NCBI GenBank assembly: GCA_002721305.1
Contig: PBKA01000026.1
Coordinates: forward strand, 1 to 63,250
Direction of reading: 5' to 3'
Length of the DNA stretch: 63,250 bases
Source of the DNA: Acidimicrobiaceae bacterium
Lineage (GTDB): Bacteria > Actinomycetota > Acidimicrobiia > Acidimicrobiales > Poriferisodalaceae
How positions within the stretch are numbered: position 1 is the first letter of the stretch; each line of letters starts with the position of its first letter. The position numbers and the translations under genes are program-made. The notes beneath the pieces were generated by a model that saw nothing but the letters and a program-made list of their open reading frames with translations, had not been told where the DNA came from and made no database searches. Positions 1 through 7,841 of the stretch are shown piece by piece.

Positions 1-87
1 CGAGCGCCTGGTGGGCTCCCCCGCCTTCAAAGCGGGCGGGACGGGCGATCCCCGTCCGGCGGGTTCGATTCCCGTCCACCTCCGCCA
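1..87 (+). tRNA. selC: tRNA-Sec (UCA), 5' end cut off by the window edge
   Basis: This is the selenocysteine tRNA that reads UGA with the help of SelB. The anticodon loop CTTCAAA sits at 25-31, flanked by a CCCGC/GCGGG stem, so the anticodon is TCA at 27-29. A long GC-rich variable arm follows (about 37-60), then a T arm with GGTTCGATTCC and an encoded CCA at 85-87. The 3' acceptor strand CCACCTCC precedes G-CCA. Its 5' partner, about 8-9 nt, lies outside the window. The UCA anticodon, the long extra arm and the presence of selA and selB about 16 kb away all agree. Confidence 0.93.
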
Positions 88-142
88 AGCCTGTCCATTC
101 CAATACCCCGGGATCAAAACAATCTGACCGAAAGGAACCAAC

Positions 143-217
143 GTGAAAAAGCTTCTGCTGGCCATCGTCGTCGGAGCCTTGGTGGCTATTGCCGCTCGAA
201 AACTTTCCGAGAACTAA
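143..217 (+). CDS. 24-residue hydrophobic peptide, unknown function
   Basis: A very short reading frame begins with GTG and is preceded by AAAGGAACCAAC, a good ribosome binding site. The product begins MKKLLLAIVVGALVAIAARK and ends LSEN. It has a Lys-Lys start, one hydrophobic stretch of about 15 residues and a short basic tail, so it would be a single-span membrane peptide. It lies between tRNA-Sec and the 3' end of the sigma factor gene. Tiny membrane proteins of this shape are known in Actinobacteria, but I cannot assign a family. Support comes only from the start context and the hydrophobic pattern. Confidence 0.5.
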   Translation: MKKLLLAIVVGALVAIAARKLSEN

Positions 218-257
218 TTTCTCGAGTTCAACAGGGAAGGCTCTCTGAACAGGAGGC

Positions 258-1208
258 TCAGACCCCAAGCAGGTCCCGTGCGCCGGTGTCGCTGCTTGGG
301 TGCCGCAACTTCGACATGGCGCGCGCTTCGATTTGTCGAATTCTTTCACGGGTGAGGTTGAAGTGTTCTCCCACTTCTTCGAGGGTGCGCGGTTCCCCGC
401 GGTCAAGACCAAATCTGAGTTTCAGAATTTCTCGTTCGCGTTCGTCAAGGGGACCAAGTAGCTTGGTAATTTCGTCGGGCAGGCGAGCGACCGCAGCCGC
501 TTCTTCTGGATCCTCAGCATTTCGGTCTTCAACAACGTCACCAAGTTCAGCGTCACCGTCTTCACGCAGGGGCTCAGACAGGGACAGGGGCTCTGCGGCG
601 AAGCGGAGAGCCTCGGAGACTTTGTCTTCTGGCATGTCGACTTCTACAGACAGCTCTGCGAGGGTCGCTGGTCGCCCAAATTTGAGTTCGAGGCGAGAAC
701 GAGCTTTTTGGAGGCGCGCAAGAGTATCCCCGGCGTGGACGGGAAGTCTGATGGTGCGACCGGTATTTGCGATGCCACGGGTGATTGCTTGCCGGATCCA
801 CCATGTCGCATAGGTGGAGAACTTGAAGCCTTTTCGCCAGTCAAACTTTTCGACAGCATGCATCAGCCCCAAGTTGCCTTCTTGGATGAGGTCGAGAAGT
901 GGGAGTCCTGATGCCTGGTACTTCTTCGCTATCGACACCACAAGACGCAAGTTGGACTGGACAAAGGTGCGTTCCGCTCTTTCCCCTTTTCGGTCGGCTC
1001 GTCGAAGTTCACGCTTTTTGGGGGAAGTGATGGCTGAACCATCTGGCATCTGATCAGCGTCGAGCACTGCTCGGGCTTCGGTGCCAGCTTCGATCTCTTG
1101 CGCTAGGCGCACCTCGTCGTCTTTTGTGAGGAGTGGATACTGCCCGATATCGGTGAGGTAAAGACGAACTAGGTCTTCTTCATCTCGTTCGACCCGATTC
1201 TTGGCCAC
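258..1208 (-). CDS. RNA polymerase sigma-70 factor, primary-like (group 1/2)
   Basis: It directs RNA polymerase to promoters. The GTG at 1208 gives 316 residues beginning MAKNRVERDEEDLVRLYL and has GAGG seven bases upstream; a longer frame reaching 1289 exists but adds unconserved sequence. Region 1.2 (LYLTDIGQYPLLT) is followed by region 2 (SNLRLVVSIAKKY, DLIQEGNLGLMHAVEKFD, FSTYATWWIRQAI), region 3 and region 4 with EREILKLRFGL and TRERIRQIEARAMSKLRH. A full region 1.2 and the canonical WWIRQAI recognition helix mark it as RpoD/HrdB/SigB-type rather than an ECF factor. No long acidic region 1.1 is present, so it could be the housekeeping factor or a close group 2 paralogue. Confidence 0.9.
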   Translation of the reverse strand: MAKNRVERDEEDLVRLYLTDIGQYPLLTKDDEVRLAQEIEAGTEARAVLDADQMPDGSAITSPKKRELRRADRKGERAERTFVQSNLRLVVSIAKKYQASGLPLLDLIQEGNLGLMHAVEKFDWRKGFKFSTYATWWIRQAITRGIANTGRTIRLPVHAGDTLARLQKARSRLELKFGRPATLAELSVEVDMPEDKVSEALRFAAEPLSLSEPLREDGDAELGDVVEDRNAEDPEEAAAVARLPDEITKLLGPLDEREREILKLRFGLDRGEPRTLEEVGEHFNLTRERIRQIEARAMSKLRHPSSDTGARDLLGV

Positions 1209-1380
1209 CTTCCGACCTCTTTCCCCTGACCGGAGGAGACGACCACAAAGTGGTGCGTTCCGCCGGTACGCTCGTCTCGTCAAAGACACGACCTATTTCG
1301 ACTCTGGATTACGAGCCTAATCGCTTGCCTGGAAACTACCGGCTGGAATCGCGATTTCCGACACGCATTGCGAGCATAAA

Positions 1381-1716
1381 ATGACAGAACCGATTTCAAC
1401 ACTCGACGATGACCTTGAAATTGCTCTCCTTCAACTGACTTTTGAAGCTAGCGACCCAGAACTTTTGCTGCCGGCGCTCTCCAAGTACGTCGTAATGACC
1501 CGCAAAGAAGCAGCCTGCCGCAACGCCGATTTGTGCGTTTCGTTTACCGATCCCAACCGTTTCGTCATCATCGAGAAGTGGGAATCCGAACAGGCTGCCA
1601 GAGAGCATTTCGACTCTCCTGTTATGGTCGAAATGGCGGAATCGTGTTCAGGGATCCTCGCCGATCGCCCCGATGTTGATTTACTGCAAGGGCTCAGTGC
1701 CCACGACCTGAACTGA
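1381..1716 (+). CDS. ABM-domain (antibiotic biosynthesis monooxygenase-like) protein
   Basis: A 111-residue protein with the pattern of the dimeric alpha/beta-barrel ABM fold: an early strand (EIALLQLTFEAS), a helix rich in conserved acid and hydrophobic positions, then a central FVIIEKWESEQAAREHFDSP segment. The EKW followed by H-F-x-S/T-P pattern is typical of the family. Members include small monooxygenases, heme-degrading enzymes and many proteins of unknown activity, so the substrate cannot be given. It ends nine bases before the epimerase-like gene on the same strand and may be co-transcribed with it. Confidence 0.7.
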   Translation: MTEPISTLDDDLEIALLQLTFEASDPELLLPALSKYVVMTRKEAACRNADLCVSFTDPNRFVIIEKWESEQAAREHFDSPVMVEMAESCSGILADRPDVDLLQGLSAHDLN

Positions 1717-1725
1717 AAGGCCGGC

Positions 1726-2670
1726 GTGACGAAGCGAGCTTTGGTTTGTGGTGCAGGTGGCTTCATCGGAAGTCACTTAGTGAATCGCTTAGTGAACGAC
1801 GGTTACTGGGTCCGGGGAGCCGACATCAAACATCCGGAGTGGAACGCTAGTCCCGCTGACGAGTTTTTGATCGCGGACCTTCGGGATCCCGGTGCTGCTG
1901 TTGCTGCCCTTGAAGGCGGTTTCGATGAGGTGTACCAACTCGCTGCGGATATGGGCGGTATGGGGTTCATTCACTCAGCGGAAACTCAAATCATGCACAA
2001 CAGCATGCTGATCAATGTCAATGTCGTGCAAGCCGCTGCCGAAGCTGACATTGAGCGATATTTCTTGGCGAGTTCTGTGTGTGTATACCGCGACATGGAG
2101 TTGGGCGAAGCAGAGTTGACCGAAGATGATGCATATCCGGCTTTGCCGGACAATGAATACGGTTGGGAAAAGCTTTACGCGGAGAGAGCAGTGGCTTCCT
2201 ACGCCCGGGAGGGTCGTTTTCAAGCACGCATAGCGCGTTTTCAGAACTGCTACGGGCCGGAGGGCACCTGGACCGGTGGCCGCGAAAAGGCCCCAGCGGC
2301 GTTGTGTCGCAAAGTGGCTGAATCTGCGGATGGGAGTATCGATGTGTGGGGCGACGGTTCGGCTGTTCGCAGCTTCATTTACATTGACGATCTAGTTGAA
2401 GGTGTTCGGCGGCTCATGGATAGCGAAATGAGCGATCCCACGAACATCGGCACTAGGGAATACGTATCGGTGAAGCAACTAGCAGAACTTGTCGGCGAAG
2501 TAGCTGGCAAAAGAGTTTCGCCGCATTGGGTGGAAGGCCCTGTTGGAGTCCAAAATCGTAACTTTTCCAACGATCGAATCGAATCACTGGGTTTCCAACC
2601 GAAGTTCGATCTGGCCGATGGATTAGCAAGGACATACCCGTGGATCAAAAATCAGGTGGTTTCGAGCTAG
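1726..2670 (+). CDS. NAD-dependent sugar epimerase, GDP-mannose 3,5-epimerase-like
   Basis: Extended short-chain dehydrogenase of 314 residues. The Rossmann motif GAGGFIGSH (residues about 10-18) binds NAD. LAADMGGMGFI is a hallmark of the GDP-mannose 3,5-epimerase group. The catalytic Tyr and Lys lie in YGWEK, preceded by SSVCVY where the family has a Ser-Ser-x-Cys-x-Tyr pattern. Later conserved pieces include NCYGPEGTW and the VWGDGSAVRSFIYIDD segment. Start is GTG at 1726. In plants this enzyme makes GDP-L-galactose; in bacteria relatives supply nucleotide sugars for surface polysaccharides. No glycosyltransferase is nearby, so the product is uncertain. Confidence 0.8.
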   Translation: MTKRALVCGAGGFIGSHLVNRLVNDGYWVRGADIKHPEWNASPADEFLIADLRDPGAAVAALEGGFDEVYQLAADMGGMGFIHSAETQIMHNSMLINVNVVQAAAEADIERYFLASSVCVYRDMELGEAELTEDDAYPALPDNEYGWEKLYAERAVASYAREGRFQARIARFQNCYGPEGTWTGGREKAPAALCRKVAESADGSIDVWGDGSAVRSFIYIDDLVEGVRRLMDSEMSDPTNIGTREYVSVKQLAELVGEVAGKRVSPHWVEGPVGVQNRNFSNDRIESLGFQPKFDLADGLARTYPWIKNQVVSS

Positions 2671-2686
2671 GTCGTTCTGTCTGTGT

Positions 2687-3229
2687 TTAGGGAGTGCGGC
2701 ATCCCTGGGAGATTCGTTCGATTTCAGACCAGCTCAGTTCGCTTGATTCCCATAGTTGATTGAACGCGGCATCGGCAAGGTCCGTAAAGCCGTGTCGGTT
2801 TCGGAATTGATACAGACGCCGCTTTTGTTGGCCACCGATTCCAAGACGCGCCAACCGGCCTACGCAGTGAACGTCCCAGGCGGCAATTTGGGTGAGTTCC
2901 AACTCGTCGTCCGGGGGGGCATCATCAAACCGGCCTGAACGGCGATCCAAGATTCGGATGAGGAGCCGTCCGATGGTGTCGCGGCTTCGGGCTTTGCCAA
3001 ATTGGCGTGGGCGTTGAGTATTTTCTAATGCCCCGCCGTCAACCCACAATTCAATCGGGTCGTGACTCACTACTTTGCTTCGACCTAACGGCGATTTCTC
3101 GTCGATTTCGAGGGTGATCTCTTCTTCTACACCAAGTCGTTCAGCGACTTCTGCGACGACTTCACCTATGACTGCTGCGTCGTAGAAGACCATCTCAAAG
3201 GACTCGGGCGTTACCGAGACCTGTGGCAT
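2687..3229 (-). CDS. Unknown 180-residue protein, third gene of the ferritin-like operon
   Basis: I do not recognise this protein. It starts with ATG overlapping the TAA of the upstream ferritin-like gene (TAATG), so translation is probably coupled. Visible features are an acidic N-terminal half (AERLGVEEEITLEIDEKSP), a middle rich in Arg (SRDTIGRLLIRILDRRSGRF) and an acidic Pro-Asp patch (DDAPPDDELELTQ). There is no signal peptide, membrane span or recognised nucleotide-binding motif. Its coupling to the ferritin-like genes suggests a shared task. Confidence 0.65.
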   Translation of the reverse strand: MPQVSVTPESFEMVFYDAAVIGEVVAEVAERLGVEEEITLEIDEKSPLGRSKVVSHDPIELWVDGGALENTQRPRQFGKARSRDTIGRLLIRILDRRSGRFDDAPPDDELELTQIAAWDVHCVGRLARLGIGGQQKRRLYQFRNRHGFTDLADAAFNQLWESSELSWSEIERISQGCRTP

Positions 3230-4029
3230 TAGCTAGGTGCCTCAGCTTTAGCTTCTCGTGACATGTCTGCGATCTCATCAATTTCATCGTCGGTAAAGCC
3301 AGCTAGCTCGCGGAAACGTCGCGTGAGTTGGATCGGGCTGTCATCATCCTCTCCTCTGAACCCATTGAAAGAAAACAGTCGGTCAACCACTTTTTGGAAC
3401 TCAAGGGCTTTTTCCAAGCGTTCTTTGTCGTTTTCTGTGAGGCGGCGCAGCCAATCGGAACCCATTTTCACGTGAGTGACTTCGTCGGCCAGCATCCAGT
3501 CTTCGCAGAACTCCAAGACAGGGTCCCCGGCCAGGTTGCCGAATTCTTTCATGGTGTTGAAAACATCTATGGCGAGACCTTCGAGAGCTCTATTTACTCC
3601 GGTGAGTCGCAGAACAGGGTCAGGGTTGCATGACGCTTCGTATAGAAGGCCATTCTCAGCGAATTCGCCAAGTTCGGTTCCCATGTGCTCGGCTAGCGCG
3701 ACAGAAATTTCGCAGTGCCGTGACTCGTCCCAACACTGACGGGCCATATCAAGTTTCAACGCAAAAGGAACGTCTTCACCGACTTCGAAGTCCCAGCAGG
3801 TGCGGCCAGCTCCTTCTAGGGCTTGAATTTCACCGACGAAAATTCCATGCATTAAAGCCCGCGCTCGATCTGGGCCATTTGGCAGTCCTGGTGTGAGTTT
3901 CGCCAATTGTTCGCTGGCGTTTCCGCCAGCAACTCGGGGACCACGGGGATCACTCAGTCGTTGTTCGTTGGTCTGTCGGATGAAGCGAGCATCGCGCGCT
4001 AACTCTTCAGCTGGAAAGATCTTTCGCAT
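3229..4029 (-). CDS. Ferritin-like di-iron protein (DUF455-like)
   Basis: A 266-residue all-helical protein with the carboxylate/His pattern of a ferritin-like four-helix bundle. GIFVGEIQALEGAGR offers the first Glu ligands, CWDESRHCEI an ExxH-type motif, NRALEGLAIDVF a third helix Glu and WMLADEVTHVKMGSDW a second ExxH motif. This spacing (E, ExxH, E, ExxH) is what ferritin-like oxidoreductases use to hold two metals. It overlaps genes on both sides by one base pair of stop/start (TAATG). Function could be an oxidase, hydroxylase or metal-handling protein; none can be chosen from sequence. Confidence 0.7.
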   Translation of the reverse strand: MRKIFPAEELARDARFIRQTNEQRLSDPRGPRVAGGNASEQLAKLTPGLPNGPDRARALMHGIFVGEIQALEGAGRTCWDFEVGEDVPFALKLDMARQCWDESRHCEISVALAEHMGTELGEFAENGLLYEASCNPDPVLRLTGVNRALEGLAIDVFNTMKEFGNLAGDPVLEFCEDWMLADEVTHVKMGSDWLRRLTENDKERLEKALEFQKVVDRLFSFNGFRGEDDDSPIQLTRRFRELAGFTDDEIDEIADMSREAKAEAPS

Positions 4030-4685
4030 TAGTTCTCCTCTGGCATTTCCACGTAGGGGTCACCAATTGAACCCGGGCCAGCAACACCGCCTGCCGCCAG
4101 CATAAGCTTTTCTAGCTTCAGTTGATGATTCATCGCCCTATCAATTTCTTCTTCAGTCTCGATCATTGATTGAATGAGCATCTCACCTTCACGCCAGTCA
4201 TTGAACTCATCTTGAAGAATGAAGTCCAAGATTCTGACTGTTGGCATATCGGTGATTTCCGACGTCGCGTTGCGATGGTACGTGTAGGCAGCAATCTTGT
4301 AGGGAATGAGTACCCGATATACCCCAACGAGCTTCTCTATTGTCATCGTTGCGTCTTCCGGTTCGGTCATTGCATCGAAAAACGCTACTAACTGATCGTT
4401 GGCTGGCACAGTAAGTCGGTCGGTTTTCATTTCCCGTAACTCGGGAAGACGTTTGTCGAACAAGTCGGCGTGCCACGCGTGGTGGTAGCAGTGTGTCCCA
4501 AGTCGCAGCTTCACATCGAGTTCTGGCACGGTGGCCACCCAACCACCCAGAGCTTCGAACAGCTTCGTCTCGACCCACTTGTAGTGTCCCACCCGTTCAG
4601 CTGTCTCGTCCACGTCGAATAGCCCGGGCAGAGTTCGTCGATCCCAGGGAGCGAACGGCTCACGCGGCCGCTTCGTATTTGTCAT
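4029..4685 (-). CDS. Putative ferritin-like helical protein, first gene of the operon
   Basis: A 218-residue protein beginning MTNTKRPREPFAPWDRRTLP. The region GTHCYHHAWHADLFDKRLPEL has closely spaced His residues like the metal-binding helices of ferritin-like families. A later ILQDEFNDWREGEMLI helix supplies acidic residues. The canonical double ExxH pattern is incomplete, so it may be a divergent or catalytically silent partner of the next gene, with which it overlaps by TAATG. No signal peptide. A two-subunit ferritin-like complex is the simplest reading, but this is inference. Confidence 0.5.
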   Translation of the reverse strand: MTNTKRPREPFAPWDRRTLPGLFDVDETAERVGHYKWVETKLFEALGGWVATVPELDVKLRLGTHCYHHAWHADLFDKRLPELREMKTDRLTVPANDQLVAFFDAMTEPEDATMTIEKLVGVYRVLIPYKIAAYTYHRNATSEITDMPTVRILDFILQDEFNDWREGEMLIQSMIETEEEIDRAMNHQLKLEKLMLAAGGVAGPGSIGDPYVEMPEEN

Positions 4686-4815
4686 TGTCGCTCTTTCGTT
4701 TCGTGTAGCAGCGGACTGCCCCAGTTACTTCGTGACGGTCGTCTCAAAGGTGTCGGTGAGCTTACCGTCCGTTCAGTCGGAACAGAAAACGTGCACTGAA
4801 TCAAAGTCGAAAGAT

Positions 4816-6492
4816 CTACCTGTACAGGTTCGTGATCGGTAAGCGTCGATCTTTGCCGAAAGCTTTACCTGAGATGCGTGGGCCTGGTGGTGACTGGCGT
4901 CGCTTGTACTCGGCGAGATCCACCAAACGCGTGATTTGATCCACCACTTCTGGGTCGTTACCTTCATCAACTAGCTCCGCGGCGGTTCGGTCCAACTCTA
5001 TATAGGCCTCAAGTAGGGGATCGAGGAGTTCGTATGGGGGTAACGACTGGTCGTCGGTTTGTTCAGGGCGAAGCTCAGCCGATGGTGGCTTCGTAATCGA
5101 TGCCTCCGGGATCCAAGCGGAACAGGTTTGAGAGTTCCGCCATCGACAGAGCTCGTAGACCAGCATCTTGGGGCAGTCTTTGAGGACGGCGAAACCTCCG
5201 GCGGTGTCTCCATAAAGCGTGGAGTAGCCGACTGAAGTTTCGCTTTTGTTCCCGGTTGTCAAAACCAGCCAACCCTTTTTGTTCGACAACGCCATCAGCA
5301 ACACACCGCGGATACGACTTTGGAGATTTTCTTCCGTCAAATCGGTCCCATGACCGCTAAACAACGGTTCCAGCATTTCCGTCAACGCCGCGTGAGCGGC
5401 CTCAATGGAGATTGTGTGGAAATCAATACCCATGTTCTCGGCGAGTTCTCGCGCATCGTCTTGGGATCCTTGACTGGAGTATCTGGAGGGCATCGATATT
5501 CCTTGCACTCGGTCAGCGCCTAGGGCGTCCACGGCAATTGCTGCAACCAAACTGGAGTCCACTCCTCCCGATAGTCCGATCACCACTTGGTCGAAGCTGT
5601 TCTTCTCCACATAGTCGCGAGTCGCGAGGACTAGGGCGTTCCAGACTTCAGCAGTTTCGTCATTTTCTTCCGCGATGATGGGTTCGCGAATCGAACGCTT
5701 GGCCTTTTGACTTTCCGAAGTGACGATCACCGGTAGTCCATCGAGAACACGGTCCTCTGTGGCCACATCGACAATTTCGAGGGCTTCTTCAAATTGGGGA
5801 AGCCGGGCGACGATTTGTCCGTGAGAATTTGCGACGAAAGAGGACCCGTCAAATATCAATTCATCTTGCCCCCCTACTTGGTTGACATAGACAGTGGGGA
5901 TGTTGTGGCTGCTGACTCGTTCGATAACGGTCGATGCTCGCGAGACGTCTTTGCCTCGTTGATATGGGGAAGCGTTCAGTGAGATTGCTAAACCGACACC
6001 GGACGCTATTTGTGCATCCAACGGACCCTCGTCGAACCACAGATCTTCGCAGATGGAAATTCCGACGGTTACGCCAGCGATTTGAAAGATGGGACCAGCC
6101 GATGCGCCAGGGGTGAAGTAGCGCTTTTCGTCGAACACCGAATAGTTAGGAAGTAGCTGCTTACGGTAGATCCCCGCTATGGCTCCGCGGTGGCAAATGG
6201 CAGCTGAGTTGAACACATCTTCAGCTTCCTGCTCAGGGAAGCCCACAACAGCAACGGTGTCCGTGGAGTGGGTCGCTATATGTGTCACCGCTGCCTTCGC
6301 ATCTTCAATGAAGCGTTGTTTGAGAAGCAAGTCTTCGGGTGGGTAGCCGCATACGGCGAGTTCGCTGAACACCACTACATCAGCGTTTTGCTCAACGGAA
6401 CGGTCATAGGCTTCAACGATTGCCGCGACGTTGGATTCGAAGTCACCCAGTCGGAAGTTGAGCTGCGCCAAAGCAACTCTGATCGAAGCCAT
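4816..6492 (-). CDS. nadE: Glutamine-dependent NAD+ synthetase
   Basis: It makes NAD+ from deamido-NAD+ with glutamine as nitrogen source. The N-terminal nitrilase-type amidase domain has the Glu-Lys-Cys triad: E44 in FSELAVCGY, K111 in IYRKQLLPNYSVFDE and C148 in GISICEDLW. The C-terminal synthetase domain carries the ATP pyrophosphatase motif SGGVDSS at about 308-314 and conserved GNKSETSVGYSTLYGD and ITKPPSAELRP. Total 558 residues, normal for the two-domain form used by Actinobacteria. It lies between the ferritin-like operon and glnII on the same strand, with spacing of more than 80 bases on each side. Confidence 0.93.
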   Translation of the reverse strand: MASIRVALAQLNFRLGDFESNVAAIVEAYDRSVEQNADVVVFSELAVCGYPPEDLLLKQRFIEDAKAAVTHIATHSTDTVAVVGFPEQEAEDVFNSAAICHRGAIAGIYRKQLLPNYSVFDEKRYFTPGASAGPIFQIAGVTVGISICEDLWFDEGPLDAQIASGVGLAISLNASPYQRGKDVSRASTVIERVSSHNIPTVYVNQVGGQDELIFDGSSFVANSHGQIVARLPQFEEALEIVDVATEDRVLDGLPVIVTSESQKAKRSIREPIIAEENDETAEVWNALVLATRDYVEKNSFDQVVIGLSGGVDSSLVAAIAVDALGADRVQGISMPSRYSSQGSQDDARELAENMGIDFHTISIEAAHAALTEMLEPLFSGHGTDLTEENLQSRIRGVLLMALSNKKGWLVLTTGNKSETSVGYSTLYGDTAGGFAVLKDCPKMLVYELCRWRNSQTCSAWIPEASITKPPSAELRPEQTDDQSLPPYELLDPLLEAYIELDRTAAELVDEGNDPEVVDQITRLVDLAEYKRRQSPPGPRISGKAFGKDRRLPITNLYR

Positions 6493-6576
6493 GACTATGA
6501 GGCTAGAAGCACAGCGAGGTCGACAGCGAAAAGTATTTGGCTGGGGCTATCAGCCCCCGTCCAAAATCGTGGCTCG

Positions 6577-7590
6577 TTATGCCAATGCCGCGCAACAGGT
6601 ATTGGTCAGCAGGGCCGCCACCACATATGGATCTGCGTTGGCGTTTGGCCTCCGATCCTCAATGTATCCCTTGCCGTCGCGAGCTACCTGCCACGGGATT
6701 CGTACGGACGCGCCCCGGTCTGACACTCCATAGCTGAACTGATCGAATCGCTGTGTTTCATGTTCGCCGGTGAGACGCTCTTCTATACCCACTCCATAGC
6801 CTGCGAGGTGTTCTTCTGGCTTGCCGGCCGCGCCCAATGCTTGAGCCGCTGTTTCGACAGCGTCATAATTTTCGCGCATGGCGTTGGTTGAAAAGTTGGT
6901 GTGCATACCCGCCCCATTCCAGTCACCCTTCATCGGTTTAGCTTCGATGCTGATTTCTAGACCAGATAATTCACCGGCGCGGTAGAGCAAGTAACGGGCC
7001 ATCCAAAGATGATCTCCAACGGTCACTGTGTCCACTGGGCCTATCTGAAATTCCCATTGGCCGGGCATGACTTCAGCGTTCGTTCCGGAGATAGCTAATC
7101 CAGCTTCAATACACCAAGTGGTGTGCTGTTCGACCAAATCTCTTCCACGGATCTTCACTGCGCCCACGCCACAGTAGTAAGGGCCCTGCGGTGCAGGGAA
7201 ACCGCCTGCTGGGAATCCCGCCGGCCATCCAGTCGCTGGGTCCAACATGGTGTATTCCTGCTCAAGACCGAACCACGGCTCTTGGCTTCCGTACTGGTCC
7301 ATCGCAGCTCGAGCGCCAGCACGGGTGTTAGTTGGGTGCGGTGACATATCCGCAGTGAGAAGGGTTTCGCACAGAACGAGGATGTTGTCACCCCCGCGTA
7401 TTGGGTCGGGGCACTGAAAAACCGGCTCGAGGACAACATCTGAGTTGTCGCCTGTTGCCTGATTCGTGCTCGACCCGTCAAAACCCCAAATTCCGGGGTC
7501 ATCACCATCAGCGAGAACTTTGGTCTTCGACCTGACCTCCGCTGTTGGTTCTGTTCCATCAATCCATATGTATTCGGCCCGATACGCCAC
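6577..7590 (-). CDS. glnII: Glutamine synthetase type II
   Basis: It condenses ammonia and glutamate to glutamine. This is the short, eukaryote-like GSII form: YRAEYIWIDG near the start, WGFDGSSTNQA, WFGLEQEYTM, GQWEFQIGP and GDWNGAGMHTNFST. GTG at 7590 is chosen over the longer frame because AGGAG lies eight bases upstream and homologous proteins start near AEYIWIDG; this gives 337 residues. It is transcribed away from a second, type I glutamine synthetase across a palindrome-rich spacer of about 250 bases, which suggests joint nitrogen control. Confidence 0.93.
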   Translation of the reverse strand: MAYRAEYIWIDGTEPTAEVRSKTKVLADGDDPGIWGFDGSSTNQATGDNSDVVLEPVFQCPDPIRGGDNILVLCETLLTADMSPHPTNTRAGARAAMDQYGSQEPWFGLEQEYTMLDPATGWPAGFPAGGFPAPQGPYYCGVGAVKIRGRDLVEQHTTWCIEAGLAISGTNAEVMPGQWEFQIGPVDTVTVGDHLWMARYLLYRAGELSGLEISIEAKPMKGDWNGAGMHTNFSTNAMRENYDAVETAAQALGAAGKPEEHLAGYGVGIEERLTGEHETQRFDQFSYGVSDRGASVRIPWQVARDGKGYIEDRRPNANADPYVVAALLTNTCCAALA

Positions 7591-7691
7591 TGTGTTTGCT
7601 CCTGATTGAGGGGACGGGGACGAAAGGCAAGCTAACAATTAGTAGGGCTATGTTGCGCCATTTTTTGCGTAACCATTTGCTCTTCGCTTAC

Positions 7692-7705
7692 CTGTGGACC
7701 CACAG
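7692..7705. promoter_or_regulatory. Perfect inverted repeat CTGTGG-AC-CCACAG between the divergent glutamine synthetase genes
   Basis: Six-base perfect arms with a two-base centre, in the spacer between glnII (minus) and glnA (plus). The position suits an operator or a 5' UTR hairpin of glnII. No T-run follows on either strand, so it does not look like a terminator. Confidence 0.35.
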
Positions 7706-7744
7706 AGCCTGAATTTTAGGCTTGTGCGGCGATTGTGAAAGTCA

Positions 7745-7776
7745 TGTAAACGGAAGACTTCGAAGTTTGATTTACA
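7745..7776. promoter_or_regulatory. Candidate operator: TGTAAA/TTTACA inverted repeat around ACTTCGAAGT
   Basis: TGTAAA (7745-7750) and TTTACA (7771-7776) form an inverted repeat enclosing a 10-base palindrome, ACTTCGAAGT (7757-7766). Just upstream, GTGAA-N6-GTAAAC (7735-7751) loosely resembles the actinobacterial GlnR half-site arrangement. The site is about 65 bases before glnA and 155 before glnII, between two nitrogen-assimilation genes and near a GlnR-like gene. Assignment as the binding site of that regulator is inference. Confidence 0.4.
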
Positions 7777-7806
7777 AGCAGATTCGCCAAGAATAGGTTC
7801 GTGGCA

Positions 7807-7823
7807 TTGGCGCATCGCGCCAA
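7807..7823. promoter_or_regulatory. 17-base palindrome TTGGCGC-ATC-GCGCCAA just before glnA
   Basis: Seven-base perfect arms around a three-base centre, ending 18 bases before the glnA start codon and followed by a run of A. It could be an operator or a hairpin in the glnA leader affecting translation. A terminator is unlikely because no T-run follows the stem on the plus strand. Confidence 0.4.
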
Positions 7824-7841
7824 AAAAGAAAGTGGAGCCGG

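Noticed and set aside
286-813. A 175-codon open frame opposite the sigma factor gene
   Set aside because: Antisense shadow of a conserved gene with low-complexity Ser/Arg composition.
7807-7823. Possible terminator before glnA
   Set aside because: The stem is followed by A, not T, on the plus strand, and no T-run follows on the minus strand.
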